From NCBI GenBank assembly GCA_030849965.1, contig JAVDKL010000001.1:2276554-2340553 (forward strand): 64,000 bases of DNA, written 5' to 3'. Position numbers and translations under genes: made by a program. This DNA is from Schauerella fraxinea (lineage in GTDB: Bacteria; Pseudomonadota; Gammaproteobacteria; Burkholderiales; Burkholderiaceae_B). The notes beneath the pieces are model-generated. The model had not been told where the DNA came from. It did no database searches and was given only the letters and a program-made list of their open reading frames with translations. The first letter of the stretch is position 1. Each line of letters starts with the position of its first letter. Below, in pieces: positions 7,288 to 16,052 of this stretch.

Positions 7288-8739
7288 ATGCGCCCGGTTC
7301 GTTACGTTTTCCTCGCTGCCCTTTGCTTCGTTGGTCCGTTGCCTGGTCCGTTGGCTGGTCCATTGGCTGGTTCGCTGGCCCTGGCCGCACCCCCGGCTGC
7401 GACCGGTCCCGCCGGTTTGTCGCCTTCCGCCATCGCGGCACGCGACGATGCCCGCATCGCCGAGCAAACGTATTTGTATGCGTATCCGCTCGTGCTGATG
7501 GATCTCACCCGCCGGCAGGACACCAACGTCAATGTGGGCAGCAGCCCCGATCGAGGCCCCGCCAATCGTTTCATCCACCGTGCGGCCGATACGGCTTCCG
7601 GCGGCGATCAGTCGGCCACTGAGGCGGCCCGTTCGCGTGCCTGGCTCGATCTGGAAGACGGCCCCATCGTGCTGTCGTTGCCGGATACTCGTGGGCGCGA
7701 CTACACGCTGACGCTGTCGGATATGTGGGGCGACGTCATTGCCGTACTCGGCAAGCGAACCACCGGTACAGCAGCGCGCAACCTGATCGTCGTGCCGTCC
7801 GGCTGGGCCGGCACACTGCCCAGCAATCTGGCGACGATCACCGCCACCACGTCGTACTTGCGCGCGCGACTGCGCGTGCAAACCTTCGGCTCCGGCGATA
7901 GTGCGCAAGCGCTCGAGGTGCAGAACACCTTTGCCATGACGCCCCTGAGCGCATGGCAGTCGAGCGGGCAAGCCGTTCACGTGCGCGCCGATCCCGGCAT
8001 CAACATGCTGACCACGCCGCGCGAGCAAATCGCCCGCATGACGCCGCCTGAATTTTTTGCCTATGTGGCCGATCTGTTGCGCCGGCATGCCCCTCATGCC
8101 ACTGATCAACCGCTGATCGCCCGTATGGCACGGCTGGGGATCAAGCCCGGGCAACGTCTGCGCCCGGACGACCTGACACCGACCGCCCAACGCGCACTGC
8201 GCATGGGCGCCGCCGCCGCACACGCACGGCTCGCGCAGCCCGCGACGGCAACCCCGGTATTCGCCGGCTGGCGCTTGCCGAGCGCCACACAGGGCGTGTA
8301 CGGCAACGATTACCTGACACGTGCCCGCGCGGCCTGGTCGGGCGAGAACGGCGTCAGCGCCGAAGACGAATGGCGCGCCGTGGCCGTGCAGGATGCCGCC
8401 GGCGAACCCTTGGACGGTGCGCATGCGTATACGTTACGGTTCGAGGCCGACGCCTTGCCGCCAGGATTGTCGGGCTGGTCATTGCGCAGCGCCGCCGCCG
8501 ATGGCACCGCGATCGACGGTTCACGCGCCCGGCTGCTGACCGATCGCAGTCCGCTCGTCTACAACGCCGACGGCTCGCTGGATCTGGTGCTGCAAAGCGA
8601 ACCGCCCGCGGCCGGTGATACCGCGAACTGGCTGCGGCTACCCACCGGATCGACCTCGGTTATCCTGCACCTGTTCACCGCCGATGCAACCGCGATCGAC
8701 GGTGCCTGGACCCCGCCCGCGCTCGTGCGCGCTGATTGA
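7288..8739 (+). CDS. DUF1254/DUF1214 exported protein
   Basis: This 483-residue protein has a signal peptide (MRPVRYVFLAALC and on, with an unusual run of repeated PLxGPLAG units, cleaved near residues 35-37) and two domains: DUF1254 (AEQTYLYAYPLVLMDLTRR start, residues ~55-170) and DUF1214 toward the C-terminus, where LPSATQGVYGND and YTLRFEADALPPGLSGWSL are recognisable. Such proteins are widespread, periplasmic or surface-linked, and of unknown function. The ATG at 7288 follows CCGGAGAC. The downstream thioesterase gene begins 20 bp after its stop and is probably cotranscribed, though no functional link is evident. Confidence 0.85.
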   Translation: MRPVRYVFLAALCFVGPLPGPLAGPLAGSLALAAPPAATGPAGLSPSAIAARDDARIAEQTYLYAYPLVLMDLTRRQDTNVNVGSSPDRGPANRFIHRAADTASGGDQSATEAARSRAWLDLEDGPIVLSLPDTRGRDYTLTLSDMWGDVIAVLGKRTTGTAARNLIVVPSGWAGTLPSNLATITATTSYLRARLRVQTFGSGDSAQALEVQNTFAMTPLSAWQSSGQAVHVRADPGINMLTTPREQIARMTPPEFFAYVADLLRRHAPHATDQPLIARMARLGIKPGQRLRPDDLTPTAQRALRMGAAAAHARLAQPATATPVFAGWRLPSATQGVYGNDYLTRARAAWSGENGVSAEDEWRAVAVQDAAGEPLDGAHAYTLRFEADALPPGLSGWSLRSAAADGTAIDGSRARLLTDRSPLVYNADGSLDLVLQSEPPAAGDTANWLRLPTGSTSVILHLFTADATAIDGAWTPPALVRAD

Positions 8740-8759
8740 CCCTACTCACAGAGACCTCC

Positions 8760-9257
8760 ATGGACGACGCCTTCAGCCACCAGTTGTCGATGACCATTCT
8801 GATGACGCCAGACATGTCCAATTTTGCGGGCAATGTTCACGGCGGCACCATTTTGAAGTACCTCGATCAAGTGGCGTATGCCTGTGCCAGCCGCTACGCG
8901 GGCCAGTATGTGGTCACCTTGTCGGTCGATCAGGTTGTATTTCGCGAACCCATTCACGTGGGCGAGTTGGTCACCTTCCTAGCGTCGGTCAACTACACCG
9001 GCCGCACGTCGATGGAGATCGGCATCAAGGTGGTGACCGAGGATATCCGCCAGAAGCTGGTGCGCCATACCAATAGCTGCTATTTCACGATGGTGGCCGT
9101 GGATGAACTGGGTATGCCCACGCCCGTGCCGCAGCTCGAACTCGCCACGCATGAAGAGCGCCAACGCTACGATGCGGCCGAAAAGCGGCGCGCCTTGCGG
9201 CAGGAAATGGAAAAGCAGCACGAGGCCATCAAGCGCCGCGCGCAAGAGGCCACTTAA
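8760..9257 (+). CDS. Acyl-CoA thioesterase, hotdog fold (YciA/BFIT type)
   Basis: The 165-residue protein is a single hotdog-fold thioesterase: NFAGNVHGGTILKYLDQVAY (about residues 20-39) carries the conserved Asn, HGG and Asp that form the active site of acyl-CoA hydrolases. It would release fatty acids from CoA in the cytoplasm. The C-terminal 35 residues are a charged helix (EERQRYDAAEKRRALRQEME), common in this group. I chose the ATG at 8760 rather than an in-frame TTG at 8736 that overlaps the upstream gene. A strong hairpin follows at 9294. Confidence 0.88.
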   Translation: MDDAFSHQLSMTILMTPDMSNFAGNVHGGTILKYLDQVAYACASRYAGQYVVTLSVDQVVFREPIHVGELVTFLASVNYTGRTSMEIGIKVVTEDIRQKLVRHTNSCYFTMVAVDELGMPTPVPQLELATHEERQRYDAAEKRRALRQEMEKQHEAIKRRAQEAT

Positions 9258-9293
9258 AGGGGCGACTTGACGCTACGCGAATGGCCCACGTAA

Positions 9294-9318
9294 AAACACC
9301 GGCCATCGGCCGGTGTTT
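9294..9318. terminator. Bidirectional hairpin terminator
   Basis: AAACACCGGCC and GGCCGGTGTTT form a perfect 11-bp stem with an ATC loop. The A-tract before and T-tract after the stem let it act in both directions. It sits between the convergent thioesterase and CsbD-like genes. Confidence 0.85.
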
Positions 9319-9343
9319 CCATTACTGCGATGCACAGATGCGA

Positions 9344-9613
9344 TCAACGGCGCGTCAACAGCGCCAGCACGTAACCCACGGCGCCGGCAACCAGCACGGC
9401 GCCCAGCGGGTTGCGTTCGACGGCGCGGCTCACTTCGCAAGCGGCATCGCGCACTTGGTCGATTGTTTGACCGTAGGCGCTTTGCACACGGCCTTCGGCT
9501 TGACGGGCATAGCCACGCGATTCGCGCTTCGTGTCGCCGGCGGCTTCGCCGTAAGCTTGTTCGGCGCGGCCGGCCAGATCCTTGACGGTACCTTCGAGAC
9601 GGTTGAGATCCAT
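9344..9613 (-). CDS. CsbD-like small stress protein with membrane anchor
   Basis: This 89-residue protein starts with a CsbD-like segment (DLNRLEGTVKDLAGRAEQAYGEAAGD) and has a helical middle, then a C-terminal hydrophobic segment LGAVLVAGAVGYVLALLTRR resembling the anchors of ElaB/YqjD/DUF883 proteins. It is thus a mix of two small-protein types: CsbD proteins are general-stress markers, and DUF883 proteins tether ribosomes or sit at the inner membrane. Function here is unknown. The ATG has a TAGGAG ribosome site. A long dyad lies upstream at 9671-9714. Confidence 0.75.
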   Translation of the reverse strand: MDLNRLEGTVKDLAGRAEQAYGEAAGDTKRESRGYARQAEGRVQSAYGQTIDQVRDAACEVSRAVERNPLGAVLVAGAVGYVLALLTRR

Positions 9614-9670
9614 GGAACAACTCCTAAGTGAATAAATCGGCGGTAGATTCCGTCGGATAAGCTAACGATA

Positions 9671-9714
9671 GGCCAGACTCGATACTCAGAAATTACCGGA
9701 ATGTAAGTCTGGCC
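9671..9714. repeat. 9-bp inverted repeat with 26-bp spacer
   Basis: GGCCAGACT at 9671-9679 is matched perfectly by AGTCTGGCC at 9706-9714. It lies between the stop of the PAS-LuxR gene and the start of the CsbD-like gene, both on the minus strand. There is no T-tract, so it is not an ordinary terminator; a regulator site or an RNA stem in the CsbD-like leader are possible. Confidence 0.5.
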
Positions 9715-9760
9715 GTCCTGCGTAAAAAAACATGTCTTCAGTGTGGTAGCGGCATATGCG

Positions 9761-11266
9761 TCAATCGCGTGGACGTCTTGGCCGAGCGCCCGTAAAGCCG
9801 CGCTCGCGTGCCCAGACGATGGCGCCACTGCGCCGGTTGACGCCGATCTTCTCGTAAAGCGTAGACACATGATTGCGCACTGTGTTGCGTGCAATACCCA
9901 ATGAGGAGGCGATCTCCGCGTCCGTCAAACCCTGGCAAAGTCCACCCAATACATCCTGTTCGCGCGACGTCAAATCGCCCACGCCCGTCTCCCCCACGCG
10001 CGGCTTGCCAGGATTGCGGATGTTCGCCAGCTTCTCAATGATCGATCGGCTGAACCATGAAGTGTCTTGCATCACGGCCTCGATCGCGGTGATGAGTTCG
10101 GTTTCGGTGCGCTTGCGATCGGTGATGTCCTGAATCGCGATCAACATGCATTCGTCATCGTTGATCATCACTGCCTCAGCCGACAACACGCCGTCGATCT
10201 CTTCGCCGTCCTTGGTCGTGGTGCGCGCATCCAGGCCGCGCAAGCTTTGCTGCCGCGCCATTGCCTGTTCGAGATCGCGCAAGGTAGTGCCTTGCCGCCA
10301 CAGCGAAAGCTCGCGCAGCGTATAACCCAGCGCCTCTTCGTTTTTGTAGTGCGTGCTGGCGAGAAAGGCGTCGTTGGCATCCAGGATCCGCGCATCCTTG
10401 CGGGTGACCACAAGCATCGGCACCGGCGCCAAACGGAACGCCTTCGAAAACAATTCTTCGTTGTGCTTGAGCGCATGCTCGGCCTTGCGCCGCGCATCCA
10501 CGTCGACATAGGTCAACAAGATGCATTGCGCCTCGCCCATCTGCAGCGGCTGGCCCGCCAGGATCACGAACTTGCGCGCCCCGCCCGACACCCGCAGCGT
10601 CGTATCCGTTTGTGGAAAACCGTCGGCCTGGGCCAGATGCGTCATGACGGTATCGAGCATCGACTTGTCGTCGAACAGGTCGATCGTCTTCAATGTGCGA
10701 TTGACCAGTTCCTGATTGGTGTACCCGGTCATCTGCAGAAAGCCGGGGTTCACCTTGATGATGCGGTGATCGTCATGGCGCACGATCATGGCCGGCGCGG
10801 GATTGCTGGCAAAGGTGCGTTCGAAGCGTTCCTCGGCCTCCACTTGCACGGTCACATCGGCATGAACGATCGCATGAAAATCGGGCCGCCCTTCGGGATC
10901 GACCAACGTCAATGTGCGAATCGCGTGAATACCGATCGGCATCTCGTCTTTGGCGGCGCCGTGACGAAACAGTTTGAATTGCGTCGGTTCGACAAGATCG
11001 GCGGCCTTGGCCCGCGACATCGGATAATCCGACTTTCGCAATTTGCGGTCGTTCATATGCCGCAAGTCGAAGGTCTGATAATAGGCATCGATGTCGGCGC
11101 CCAGGGCCTTGATGGAACGCACCTCGTGCATGGCCAGTGCCGCTGCATTCGCCCAGCCGATACGTCCGTCGGGCTCGAGCACAATAATCCCCTCGCCCAG
11201 CCCGCCAATCAGCTGCTGCAGCTGATGACGTTCGGGAATCGGGGCAAGAGCGTTTTTGGCAGGCAT
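9761..11266 (-). CDS. PAS-domain protein with C-terminal LuxR-type DNA-binding domain
   Basis: The roughly 500-residue protein carries three PAS-like sensor units (about residues 20-125, 145-265 and 270-390) followed by a short linker and a LuxR/GerE helix-turn-helix, LTSREQDVLGGLCQGLTDAE through NTVRNHVSTLYEKIGVNRR. It has no receiver domain, kinase domain or membrane segment, so it should be a one-component cytoplasmic regulator responding through its PAS units to a ligand, redox or light signal that cannot be named. The start is uncertain: ATG at 11266 or GTG at 11302, neither with a clear ribosome site. It lies downstream of the HD-GYP gene on the same strand, 161 bp away. Confidence 0.8.
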   Translation of the reverse strand: MPAKNALAPIPERHQLQQLIGGLGEGIIVLEPDGRIGWANAAALAMHEVRSIKALGADIDAYYQTFDLRHMNDRKLRKSDYPMSRAKAADLVEPTQFKLFRHGAAKDEMPIGIHAIRTLTLVDPEGRPDFHAIVHADVTVQVEAEERFERTFASNPAPAMIVRHDDHRIIKVNPGFLQMTGYTNQELVNRTLKTIDLFDDKSMLDTVMTHLAQADGFPQTDTTLRVSGGARKFVILAGQPLQMGEAQCILLTYVDVDARRKAEHALKHNEELFSKAFRLAPVPMLVVTRKDARILDANDAFLASTHYKNEEALGYTLRELSLWRQGTTLRDLEQAMARQQSLRGLDARTTTKDGEEIDGVLSAEAVMINDDECMLIAIQDITDRKRTETELITAIEAVMQDTSWFSRSIIEKLANIRNPGKPRVGETGVGDLTSREQDVLGGLCQGLTDAEIASSLGIARNTVRNHVSTLYEKIGVNRRSGAIVWARERGFTGARPRRPRD

Positions 11267-11427
11267 AGGCGCGGGGCGAAAAGTGTCAGTCCAGCCCTGC
11301 ACTTAGCAAGCGATGCGCCCGGTCATGAATTCAGAAACGGGATGTGGATCGTGGGTGACGATCACCGTGCCCGCGCGCGCAACGCGCCGCCACAGGCTCC
11401 GGACCCGGCCTTCCGGCCTTTCCGCCC

Positions 11428-12420
11428 TCAATCTTCGCGAAATTGCTGCCGCACCGCTTCGACGGCGGGCAAATTCGCCATCAGCAGATCCACGATCGCA
11501 GGCTCGAAGTGCTTGCCCCGTTGCGCATCGATGTGCTCGAGCGCCCGTTCGGCAGGCCATGCTTCCTTGTAGGGACGCCGCGAGGTCAAGGCATCCAGCA
11601 CGTCGCAGACGGCCACGATGCGGGCCTCGAACGGAATGTCGTCACCGACCAACCCGTAGGGATAGCCTGATCCATCCCATTTTTCGTGATGGCTCAACGC
11701 GATCCGGCGTGCCATGGCCAACATCGGATTACGATGTTCGCCAATGATCTGCGCACCGATTTCGGCGTGCGTTTTCATCACCGCCCACTCGTCGGCACTC
11801 AGCGGCCCGGGCTTGAGCAAAATGCTATCGGGAATGCCGATCTTGCCAATATCGTGAAGCGGCGCCGCGTTCAAGAGATCGTCGGCTGCGACTTCGCTCA
11901 TGCCGGCAGCGCGCCCAAGCAACTGGGCATAACGACTCATGCGAATGACGTGCTGACCGGTTTCGTTGTCGCGATACTCGGCCGCCAGCCCCAATCGATG
12001 CACGATCTCCAGGCGCGTTTCCTTGAGCTCGTCCATGCGCACCAGCGACAAATGCGTGCGCACGCGCGCCTGCACAATCAAAGGGCTCACCGGCTTGGTG
12101 ATGAAATCCACCGCACCGGCTCCAAAGGCTTGCACTTCATCGTCGGTATGCGTCAAGGCCGTCACGAAAATAACGGGAATCGACTCGGTACTCGCATCGG
12201 CCTTCAAAGCCGTACACACCTGATAGCCCGACATGCCAGGCATCATCACGTCGAGCAGGATCAGATCGGGCCGCTGCTCGCGCGCCAATTCCAGCGCGCG
12301 CTCACCGTTCTTGGCAAACAGCAATTGATAGTCGGCTTGCAGGATGTGCTTGAGCAACTGCAGATTGGCGGCCTCATCGTCGACCACCAGCAAGGTCGGC
12401 AGGATGTTCAACATCGTCAT
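11428..12420 (-). CDS. Response regulator with HD-GYP c-di-GMP phosphodiesterase domain
   Basis: This 330-residue protein has a receiver domain (residues ~8-125, phospho-acceptor D57 in LILLDVMMPG) joined to an HD-GYP domain. The HD pair is at 189-190 (PLHDIGKIG), HHE at 244-246, and the GSGYP signature at 250-254. HD-GYP enzymes hydrolyse cyclic di-GMP, so phosphorylation should alter c-di-GMP levels. Its start overlaps the stop of the hybrid kinase gene by four bases (ATGA), which implies translational coupling and makes that kinase the likely phosphodonor, perhaps via its C-terminal HPt-like domain. Confidence 0.92.
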   Translation of the reverse strand: MTMLNILPTLLVVDDEAANLQLLKHILQADYQLLFAKNGERALELAREQRPDLILLDVMMPGMSGYQVCTALKADASTESIPVIFVTALTHTDDEVQAFGAGAVDFITKPVSPLIVQARVRTHLSLVRMDELKETRLEIVHRLGLAAEYRDNETGQHVIRMSRYAQLLGRAAGMSEVAADDLLNAAPLHDIGKIGIPDSILLKPGPLSADEWAVMKTHAEIGAQIIGEHRNPMLAMARRIALSHHEKWDGSGYPYGLVGDDIPFEARIVAVCDVLDALTSRRPYKEAWPAERALEHIDAQRGKHFEPAIVDLLMANLPAVEAVRQQFRED

Positions 12421-15179
12421 ACGCGCTCACCATCATTGCGCGAGGCTTTTTGCGAGGCCGTGCCCCACTCGCGCAGATGACGACGCGCCGCGTCAAAATC
12501 GAAATCTTCCACCGCACGCAGCAACCGCTGCAAGACCGGATCTTCCGGGGGCACAAGCGACACCAGCCGTGCCATGGCGTCGTCGTCCAACGCGCCGCGC
12601 TCAAGCGAGCGGTACAGCGCATCGGCGGTCGTGCGCACACCGCGGCGCTCGACAGGATGCGCCACGCCAACGGGCTCGATCTGCGGGGATGCGGGCCGCG
12701 CGCTTGCCGTGTAGATGCGCTGCGCCTGGATGGCTGCCACGGCATCCGCCGTTTCGACGCTCAACACCGGATGCATCGCCAGCACGGCGGTGATGTCGTT
12801 GGTGCTGGCCGCCGTCTCGATCTCAGCCAGCAGTGCCGCCAAGCGCTCCAACCCCAGGTTCGCGGCGAGACCCCGCGCACGATGCGCGGCCTGCCGCACG
12901 GGGGCGATGTCTGTGACGCCATCCGTTGCCACATGAAACGCGGCGAATCGATCCGCCAGGTCGGCATGATCGCGCACGAAATTGCCCAGCGCCCGGTCAT
13001 AGGCGATGGCATTGCGAGCCCAGCGTTCCAGGCCGCGCTCCGCGTCGAGCAGCATGTGCGCCCGCGACGCTTCCTGAGGTTCGACGGCGAGCGGACGCAC
13101 CGGTGCGCCGCCCATCACGCGAACGATCTCCGCGCTGAGCACATCCATGTCGATCGGCTTAGGGGCGAAACCATCCATACCGGCTGCCATCGCCGCCGTA
13201 CGATCGGCATCCATCACGCTGGCCGTCAACGCAATCGCCGGCACGGGCTTCAATCCGGCCCGACCTTCGTGCGCACGAATACGGCGAATGGCGGCCAAGC
13301 CATCGCCGCCGCTCATCTGCACATCCATCAGAATCAGATCGAACGCGCGCGACGCGGCCAGTTCGGCGGCTTGCACGCCATCGCATGCGGTCACCACCTC
13401 GTGCCCGAATCGGGTGAGCAGCAAGGTCATGAGCGACAGGTTCTGCGGCACATCGTCCGCGATCAAAATGGTGAGCGGCGCCAACGGCATGATGCCGCTC
13501 GTGCGTGCATTGGCGGCCGGCACGCGATGCGCGGTCGCCAATGGCAATACGACGTGGAACGTGCTGCCCTCGCCCGCCGCGCTCTCGGCCCAGATCCGGC
13601 CATGCATCAGTTCGGTCAATTGCTTGCTGATTGTGGTGCCCAAGCCAGTGCCCCCGAAGCGGCGCGTCATGGAGGCATCGGCCTGCGTGAACGGCTCGAA
13701 AATCGCATCGATGCGCTCGGGTGGAATGCCGATGCCGGTATCCGACACGCGCAGATGCACGCACGTTGTGTCGTCCAGCGTGACGCCTACGGCCACAGAA
13801 CCCGACTCAGTGAACTTGATCGCATTGCCCAGCAGGTTCGTCAGAATCTGGCGGATGCGCATTTCATCGCCCGAAAAATAACGCGGTACGCCGTCGTCGT
13901 ACTCGATGGTCAGCGCCAGTTGCTTGGCACGCGCGCTCGCGCCCAAGGTCGATGTCACCTCGTCGATCAGGGCGAGCAAATTGAACTCGGCCAGCACCAA
14001 TTCAACGGCGCCCTTATCAAGCTTGGCGGTGTCCAGCACTTCGTTGAGCAGGCCCAGCAGCGACTGCCCGGCATTGCGGATGATGTCGAGATAGCGGCGT
14101 TGTTCGGTGTTCAGTTCGCCCTGGCGCATCACATCGGTAAAGCCGAGGATGGCGTTCATGGGCGTGCGGATCTCATGACTCATGTTTGCCACAAACGCCG
14201 CACGGGCGGCAGCGGCCTGTTCGGCGCGCTCCTTGGCTTCGCGCAAGGCTTCGTCCATGGCGTGCCGCTCGGTAATGTCGAGCACCACGCAATCGATCCA
14301 CTTCAGGCGGCCTTGCTGATCGCGCACGCCGCCGCCATTGGTCCACATCCAGCGCTGCGTGCCATCGCGATGCACCAGGCGATACTCGATGAGGAATGGG
14401 CGATCGTCGAGAATGGCTTGGATGATGCCCGAGGTCACGCGCGCGATGTCGTCCGCATGCACCAGGTCCATGAATTTTCGCGCGGGTTGCGAACCCAGGA
14501 AATCCGCGGCGGGATAGCCGGTCACCCGTTCGACGGCGTTGCTGATGAACAGCATCGGCCAGTCGTCGGAAAGCAGCGCGCGATAACAGATTCCGGGGAT
14601 GTTGCGTATCAGCGAGCGAAATTGCTGCTCGTTGATGCGCAGGGCCTGCTCCATCGAGACGCGCTCGGTGACATCGGTAACATAGCCCACGAACAGATCC
14701 CGATCGGGCAAGCGCTCATGTCCGATCGCCAAACGAATCGGCACGCTCGCACCATTCTTGTTGAGCCCCTGCACTTCGCGCGTACGGCCGATGATGTTGG
14801 CCGCGCCGGTTTGCAGGTAACGCGACAGAAAGCCATCGTGCGATTGCCGCAACGATTCGTCCATCAACATACTGACGTTGTGTCCGATCACCTCGTCGCG
14901 CCGCCAGCCGAAGATGCGCTCGGCAGCCGTGTTGTATTCGAGTACCAGCCCTTTCGCATCGAGAATGATGACGCCATCCACCGCCGTGGACAGCAAGGCG
15001 TCCATGCGCACTTCGCGCTCGCGGCCAGAACGCTTCAGTGCGGCGTAGCGTCGGCGCAATCGCCAGAAGGCGAGTGCCAATGCGAGCGTCGACACCCAGG
15101 CTGCAAGCAGGTACCACGAGAAAAAGGGAGCCGTCGGCGCCAGATCGGCAACCAGGCTGGAGAGCGTCGAGGGCGGCAT
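12417..15179 (-). CDS. Hybrid sensor histidine kinase (PAS-PAS-HisKA-HATPase-REC-HPt)
   Basis: The 920-residue protein has one N-terminal membrane segment (~19-40), PAS domains at about 58-180 and 185-310, a HisKA dimerisation domain with H335 in NMSHEIRTP, a HATPase domain with GGTGLG at 509-514, a receiver with D619, and a C-terminal HPt-like region with H766 in QAAHRARGLAANLG. The HPt motif departs from the usual AHxLKG (RARG here), and the receiver has QMSGGDG where QMPxMDG is usual, yet the key His and Asp are present. It would relay phosphate to the coupled HD-GYP regulator. Its signal is unknown; the very short periplasmic part suggests cytoplasmic PAS sensing. Confidence 0.9.
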   Translation of the reverse strand: MPPSTLSSLVADLAPTAPFFSWYLLAAWVSTLALALAFWRLRRRYAALKRSGREREVRMDALLSTAVDGVIILDAKGLVLEYNTAAERIFGWRRDEVIGHNVSMLMDESLRQSHDGFLSRYLQTGAANIIGRTREVQGLNKNGASVPIRLAIGHERLPDRDLFVGYVTDVTERVSMEQALRINEQQFRSLIRNIPGICYRALLSDDWPMLFISNAVERVTGYPAADFLGSQPARKFMDLVHADDIARVTSGIIQAILDDRPFLIEYRLVHRDGTQRWMWTNGGGVRDQQGRLKWIDCVVLDITERHAMDEALREAKERAEQAAAARAAFVANMSHEIRTPMNAILGFTDVMRQGELNTEQRRYLDIIRNAGQSLLGLLNEVLDTAKLDKGAVELVLAEFNLLALIDEVTSTLGASARAKQLALTIEYDDGVPRYFSGDEMRIRQILTNLLGNAIKFTESGSVAVGVTLDDTTCVHLRVSDTGIGIPPERIDAIFEPFTQADASMTRRFGGTGLGTTISKQLTELMHGRIWAESAAGEGSTFHVVLPLATAHRVPAANARTSGIMPLAPLTILIADDVPQNLSLMTLLLTRFGHEVVTACDGVQAAELAASRAFDLILMDVQMSGGDGLAAIRRIRAHEGRAGLKPVPAIALTASVMDADRTAAMAAGMDGFAPKPIDMDVLSAEIVRVMGGAPVRPLAVEPQEASRAHMLLDAERGLERWARNAIAYDRALGNFVRDHADLADRFAAFHVATDGVTDIAPVRQAAHRARGLAANLGLERLAALLAEIETAASTNDITAVLAMHPVLSVETADAVAAIQAQRIYTASARPASPQIEPVGVAHPVERRGVRTTADALYRSLERGALDDDAMARLVSLVPPEDPVLQRLLRAVEDFDFDAARRHLREWGTASQKASRNDGERV

Positions 15180-15263
15180 GAACGTCGGTCACAGCGTGTA
15201 TCGCGCCCCGTTGGCGAGATCCCAACCCGTTTTACTGGAAAACGTGACATAAAGATACAAAAG

Positions 15264-15278
15264 CAACACAAAGTGTTG
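15264..15278. promoter_or_regulatory. Small dyad upstream of the hybrid kinase gene
   Basis: CAACAC and GTGTTG form a perfect 6-bp dyad around AAA, 85 bp upstream of the kinase start in the only AT-rich part of this 277-bp gap. It may be an operator; no known regulator is recognised. Confidence 0.35.
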
Positions 15279-15395
15279 TCATCCTGCCATGCCGAGTCAT
15301 CACACAGGGAAATAGTGCTCAGCCCTTCGCTTTGAGGGCATGGCGACATGCCCAACACGGCGAGCCGCGAATTGGTGTCGTGCCCGACGCACAAG

Positions 15396-15426
15396 GGGCA
15401 CACCTTCAAGCCCTGAAGGTGTGCCC
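15396..15426 (-). terminator. Hairpin at the end of the pha operon
   Basis: GGGCACACCTTCA and TGAAGGTGTGCCC make a perfect 13-bp stem with a 5-base loop, 31 bp beyond the phaG stop. No T-tract follows on the minus strand, so termination may be incomplete, but position and stem strength fit an operon terminator. Confidence 0.7.
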
Positions 15427-15456
15427 TCACATTTTCATGCCGCGAAGATGCAGCCG

Positions 15457-15774
15457 TCAGTTCGTGCCGCGGTTGCGAAACACTGCCGCGCGCATCAGCA
15501 TCATGGCCGTCACGGGCGAGGTCAGAATCAGGAATACCGTGATCATCACTTCGTGCAAGACGGGACGTCCCACGATCGCCGACGAGGTAATGATCGAGGC
15601 GATCAGCACGCAAAGCGAGCCGAACGTATTGCCCAATGTGGGCGAGTGGATGCGCTTGTAGAAGGTTCTCAAACGCAGCAGGCCGATCGATCCCGTGAGC
15701 GCGAGAATGCCGCCGATAACCAACAGCAACGACGCCGGAATGGCAGCCCAAGCGGGCAAGTCGTGTTCCATCAT
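15457..15774 (-). CDS. phaG: Cation/proton antiporter subunit G
   Basis: This 105-residue membrane protein has three hydrophobic helices and the MnhG/PhaG core: LRLRTFYKRIHSPTLGNT near residues 32-49, followed by a long hydrophobic segment. It is the small last subunit of the Mrp-type multisubunit antiporter, which exchanges Na+ or K+ for H+ across the inner membrane. The ATG overlaps the phaF stop by four bases, as expected for stoichiometric coupled synthesis. Being terminal, it precedes the hairpin at 15396. Confidence 0.92.
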   Translation of the reverse strand: MMEHDLPAWAAIPASLLLVIGGILALTGSIGLLRLRTFYKRIHSPTLGNTFGSLCVLIASIITSSAIVGRPVLHEVMITVFLILTSPVTAMMLMRAAVFRNRGTN

Positions 15775-16052
15775 GGCTCGATCACCTCACCGCGCAACAG
15801 AAATTTGGCCATCGCCGTCGATCCGACGAAGCCGAACAAGGCGATCAGCAACGCAATATCGAAATACAGCATGCTGCCGATCTGGATGCCGATCACCAGC
15901 ACGGCCAACATGCCGTTGATGTACAGACAGTCCAGCGCCAGCACACGATCCTGTGCCGTCGGGCCGCGAAAAATGCGGATCGCCGCGCACGCCATGCCTG
16001 CCACGAAGCAGAGCAAGGCAAACACACAAGCGACAAACAAGAGGGTATTCAT
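15771..16052 (-). CDS. phaF: Cation/proton antiporter subunit F
   Basis: The 93-residue subunit has three membrane helices and the MnhF signature IRIFRGPTAQDRVLALDCLY around residues 26-45. It is one of the small essential subunits of the Mrp/Pha complex. The ATG at 16052 overlaps the end of phaE by four bases and its own stop overlaps phaG. An in-frame extension upstream reads through phaE and was rejected. Confidence 0.92.
   Translation of the reverse strand: MNTLLFVACVFALLCFVAGMACAAIRIFRGPTAQDRVLALDCLYINGMLAVLVIGIQIGSMLYFDIALLIALFGFVGSTAMAKFLLRGEVIEP

Noticed and set aside
12450-15335. Plus-strand open frame of about 960 codons
   Set aside because: Antisense shadow of the hybrid kinase gene; no domain and His/Arg/Gln-rich composition.
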